Positions 62,344 to 64,000 of a stretch of 64,000 nucleotides of DNA are shown here, in pieces. Both the position numbers and the translations under genes were made by a program. The DNA is from Deltaproteobacteria bacterium (GTDB lineage Bacteria > Desulfobacterota > Desulfobacteria > Desulfobacterales > G020354645): the NCBI GenBank assembly GCA_020354645.1, contig CP070652.1, positions 2,935,225 to 2,999,224 of the forward strand. The letters are read 5' to 3'. The notes below the pieces were generated by a model. That model made no database searches. It was not told the DNA's origin and saw nothing but the letters and a program-made list of their open reading frames with translations. Every line of letters starts with the position of its first letter. Position 1 is the first letter of the stretch.

Positions 62344-62502
62344 GTGGTTTCAAAACCCCATCTAGGGCCCAATAGCTGCGTTGCAAACCTCTTCAAAATG
62401 CTCACATACTACCGTGGATGCTGCGCTTTTTTATATGTTACACATGACGCCTCCGGCGTCTTGCGCCTTGCCCTTGAGCCTAATCCGAGGTTTTGAAACC
62501 AC
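62344..62502. mobile_element. Short palindromic element, family E (159 bp)
   Basis: A 14-base perfect inverted repeat, GTGGTTTCAAAACC at 62344-62357 and its complement at 62489-62502, encloses GCTGCGTTGCAAACCTC and CGCCTCCGGCGTCTTGCGCC, a GC-rich core of the kind spread through genomes of this phylum. The element ends 44 bases before the start of the universal stress protein. Non-coding. Confidence 0.7.
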
Positions 62503-62546
62503 TGCGAGTGTTCGTGAATGAAACAACCAAAAGTGAGGTGATAAAA

Positions 62547-63485
62547 ATGCAGCCTCGAGATCAAAAGAAGTTACTGGTGGCAATGGACGTATCCGAGCGA
62601 AGTAAAAACACTGTCACGCAGCTGGCCAGAATCGATCGCTTCCGAGAATACAAGATCGTTTTATTCCATGTTTTCAATCCACTACAAGAAATTTATTGGG
62701 ACCTAAAAATAGATCCCAGGGAGTTTGTGTCCGAGAAAGACATGGGTGCTTGGGAATCCGAGAAGAAAAATAAGACGACCGATTTCATGGAACAGGCACA
62801 AAACATTCTTGTAGACAGCGGGTTCAACAAGAATTTTTTAGCGGTAAAAATTCAACCGCATCTAAAAGGGACCGCTCGAGATTTCATCGCTGAGGCTCGG
62901 CAAGGGTACCAGGTTGTGGCAATTCGACGCCGCGGAATGTTACAAGACACATCCGGCATCGTTGGCAGTGTATTCAGCAAACTTGTTGAAGCGATCTCTT
63001 TTGTGCCTTTACTAATTATCGGTAAGCATCCTTTTTCCGGTAAGATTATCATGGGGATTGATGGCTCTGAAAATGCCATGCGAGCGGTTGATTTTGTAAG
63101 TGGGTTGCTGGGGGGATCTGACTGCCGGGTCCATCTAATAAGTGTGGTGCGCGGGATTCAAAGTTTCGGACAAAAGCAACATCAGTGGCAAACACTAAAT
63201 AAGGTGATCGAGCCTTTTATCAAAAGAAAATTGACGGCATCGCTCGAAGAATCCAAAAAACGGTTAACGGCCGCTGGATTTACAAGTGGCCAGCTATCCG
63301 CTAAGGTCATCACTGGCGATGACAGTCGTGCCGGCTGCCTTGTTCAGGAAGCCGAAAGATTTGGCTGTGATACCATCGTGCTGGGAAGAAGAGGCTTGTC
63401 GCAAGTGATGGATTTCTCCATGGGAGGTGTGACGAGAAAAGTTATCCAACTGGCCCAAGATAAAAGCATATGGATAATAAATTAG
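62547..63485 (+). CDS. Tandem universal stress protein (two UspA domains)
   Basis: A 312-residue cytoplasmic protein made of two UspA domains (about 8-150 and 170-312). The ATG at 62547 follows GAGGTG at six bases; the open frame extends into the repeat element upstream and is not used. The second domain has the nucleotide-binding pattern GRRGLSQVMDFSMGGVTRKV (G-2x-G-9x-G-x-V/T) and begins KIIMGIDGSENAMRAVDF. The first has AIRRRGMLQDTSGIVGSV, where the first glycine is replaced. Double-domain Usps are usual in Desulfobacterota and often act in stress or anaerobic survival. Confidence 0.9.
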   Translation: MQPRDQKKLLVAMDVSERSKNTVTQLARIDRFREYKIVLFHVFNPLQEIYWDLKIDPREFVSEKDMGAWESEKKNKTTDFMEQAQNILVDSGFNKNFLAVKIQPHLKGTARDFIAEARQGYQVVAIRRRGMLQDTSGIVGSVFSKLVEAISFVPLLIIGKHPFSGKIIMGIDGSENAMRAVDFVSGLLGGSDCRVHLISVVRGIQSFGQKQHQWQTLNKVIEPFIKRKLTASLEESKKRLTAAGFTSGQLSAKVITGDDSRAGCLVQEAERFGCDTIVLGRRGLSQVMDFSMGGVTRKVIQLAQDKSIWIIN

Positions 63486-63577
63486 AGCCGCAAAAAAGAC
63501 AGGCTTTGAAAGGAATTCAACCGCGATTTCAAATCTTGAAAACCGGGATCTGATATCATATTATCCGGGGCGGTTTT

Positions 63578-63766
63578 ATGGGCTTGGTCCAGGCGATCTT
63601 GGTGGCCACCACAGTATGGTTTATGACCTATTGGATTTGCCGCTGGTTTATGGTTTCCGAACGTTTCAGTGACATTATTGCCTCGTCCAATGCCCGTTGG
63701 ATCTTATTCATCACCTGGATTCTCTGGTCCGGTACCTTCTTTACCCCAGCTATTCTTGCCGACTGA
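63578..63766 (+). CDS. Small two-helix membrane protein, unknown function
   Basis: A 62-residue frame with two hydrophobic helices (about 3-22 and 40-58) and the sequence RFSDIIASSNARWILFITWI between. The start has no strong ribosome site, but the position between the Usp gene and a strong terminator, with a good membrane topology, favours a real small gene. Confidence 0.45.
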   Translation: MGLVQAILVATTVWFMTYWICRWFMVSERFSDIIASSNARWILFITWILWSGTFFTPAILAD

Positions 63767-63782
63767 TAGTTGACCTGCCGCA

Positions 63783-63820
63783 GGGGAGACGTTCGATGGA
63801 GAACGTCTCCCCGATTTTTA
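63783..63820 (+). terminator. Strong Rho-independent terminator
   Basis: A perfect 12-bp stem GGGGAGACGTTC (63783-63794) and GAACGTCTCCCC (63801-63812) with a six-base loop and GATTTTTAT behind. It closes the universal stress protein unit. Confidence 0.85.
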
Positions 63821-63832
63821 TACGAGAAGTAA

Positions 63833-64000
63833 TTGAGGGGTCGGGGTGTTTTTTTGATCCATTGTCGTGAGTCTTTTGTTTTTCTGCAATTTGGCAGTGG
63901 GGGAGACCGCAGCCACCGAAGGTGGAATGCGGAGGGGGCAAGTATCCCCTGCTGCCAAATTGCTTAGAAAAACAAAGACTGGAGGCACAGGGTCAAAAAA
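63833..64000. mobile_element. MITE-like element, family D copy 3, cut by window end
   Basis: It begins TTGAGGGGTCGGGGTG at 63833, followed by T7 and GATCCATTGTCGTGAGTC, all shared in inverse with the copy at 52792-52906. Inside is a longer middle section (GTGGGGGAGACCGCAGCCAC ... AGTATCCCCTGCTGCCAAAT) that the 52792 copy lacks. At the window end the sequence GGAGGCACAGGGTCAAAAAA starts the opposite arm, so the rest of the arm lies beyond 64000. Confidence 0.75.

Noticed and set aside
62159..62386. 75-residue minus-strand frame
   Set aside because: Runs into the palindromic element, no ribosome site, no family resemblance.

Overview
The window looks like a chromosomal segment of a mesophilic Gram-negative bacterium, most likely an anaerobic member of the Desulfobacterota (former Deltaproteobacteria). 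This is an inference from gene content and style: moderate GC, DUF47-PiT phosphate modules, an AAA_32 Lon-like protease, several Hsp20 proteins, an archaeal-type methionine adenosyltransferase remnant, an outer-membrane porin, and many short dispersed palindromic repeats. No rRNA, tRNA, CRISPR array, phage or complete transposase gene was seen.

Layout. 1-7.8 kb: 3' part of an O-methyltransferase, a hydantoinase/oxoprolinase-family protein, a histone-deacetylase-like amidohydrolase, a DegQ/HtrA protease, and a DUF47-PiT phosphate module split by a MITE-like element. 8.3-20.5 kb: ion-channel and transporter genes (K+-channel-like protein, porin, GluR0-like ligand-gated K+ channel, CorA, Kup, ArsB/NhaD antiporter with a coupled eIF2B-like gene), interrupted by broken genes (cytochrome c peroxidase end, DUF4239, DedA, DUF302). 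20.5-22.8 kb: Fe/Mn superoxide dismutase, a DUF5661-like protein, flavodoxin, DUF599. 23.2-28.2 kb: a tightly overlapping HlyD-ABC-ABC-permease-permease exporter operon, one permease carrying an in-frame stop. 28.3-36.6 kb: Lon-like protease, Hsp20, CNNM/CorC protein, SthA transhydrogenase, EpmA, MscS. 37-51.8 kb: SLC12-like cotransporter, large MscS, second CorA, an ABC exporter with a huge insertion in its ATPase domain, Na+/Ca2+ antiporter, DUF502, MgtE and a second PiT-DUF47 pair. 52.4-64 kb: metK and lon remnants, MFS permease, two Hsp20 genes, clpB with a damaged cbpM-like gene, a sigma-54 activator, and a tandem universal stress protein.

Theme. The intact genes mostly serve inorganic-ion homeostasis (K+, Mg2+, phosphate, Ca2+/Na+, osmotic release channels) and protein or oxidative stress. 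A single regulon is not shown by the sequence; the genes form many short operons on both strands.

Decay and mobility. There are at least eight broken or truncated genes and several families of short elements with terminal inverted repeats (about 110-300 bp). Two families are present in two or three copies, and one copy is bounded by TA dinucleotides as expected for Tc1/IS630-type MITEs. The most unusual intact protein is the ABC exporter at 44665-47172. Its ATPase domain has about 310 residues between the Q-loop and the LSGGQ signature, which appear to contain two extra copies of the helical segment. Homopolymer frameshifts (DedA, cbpM) could be sequencing errors; the truncated gene pieces and the hybrid junction at about 8.6 kb need another explanation.
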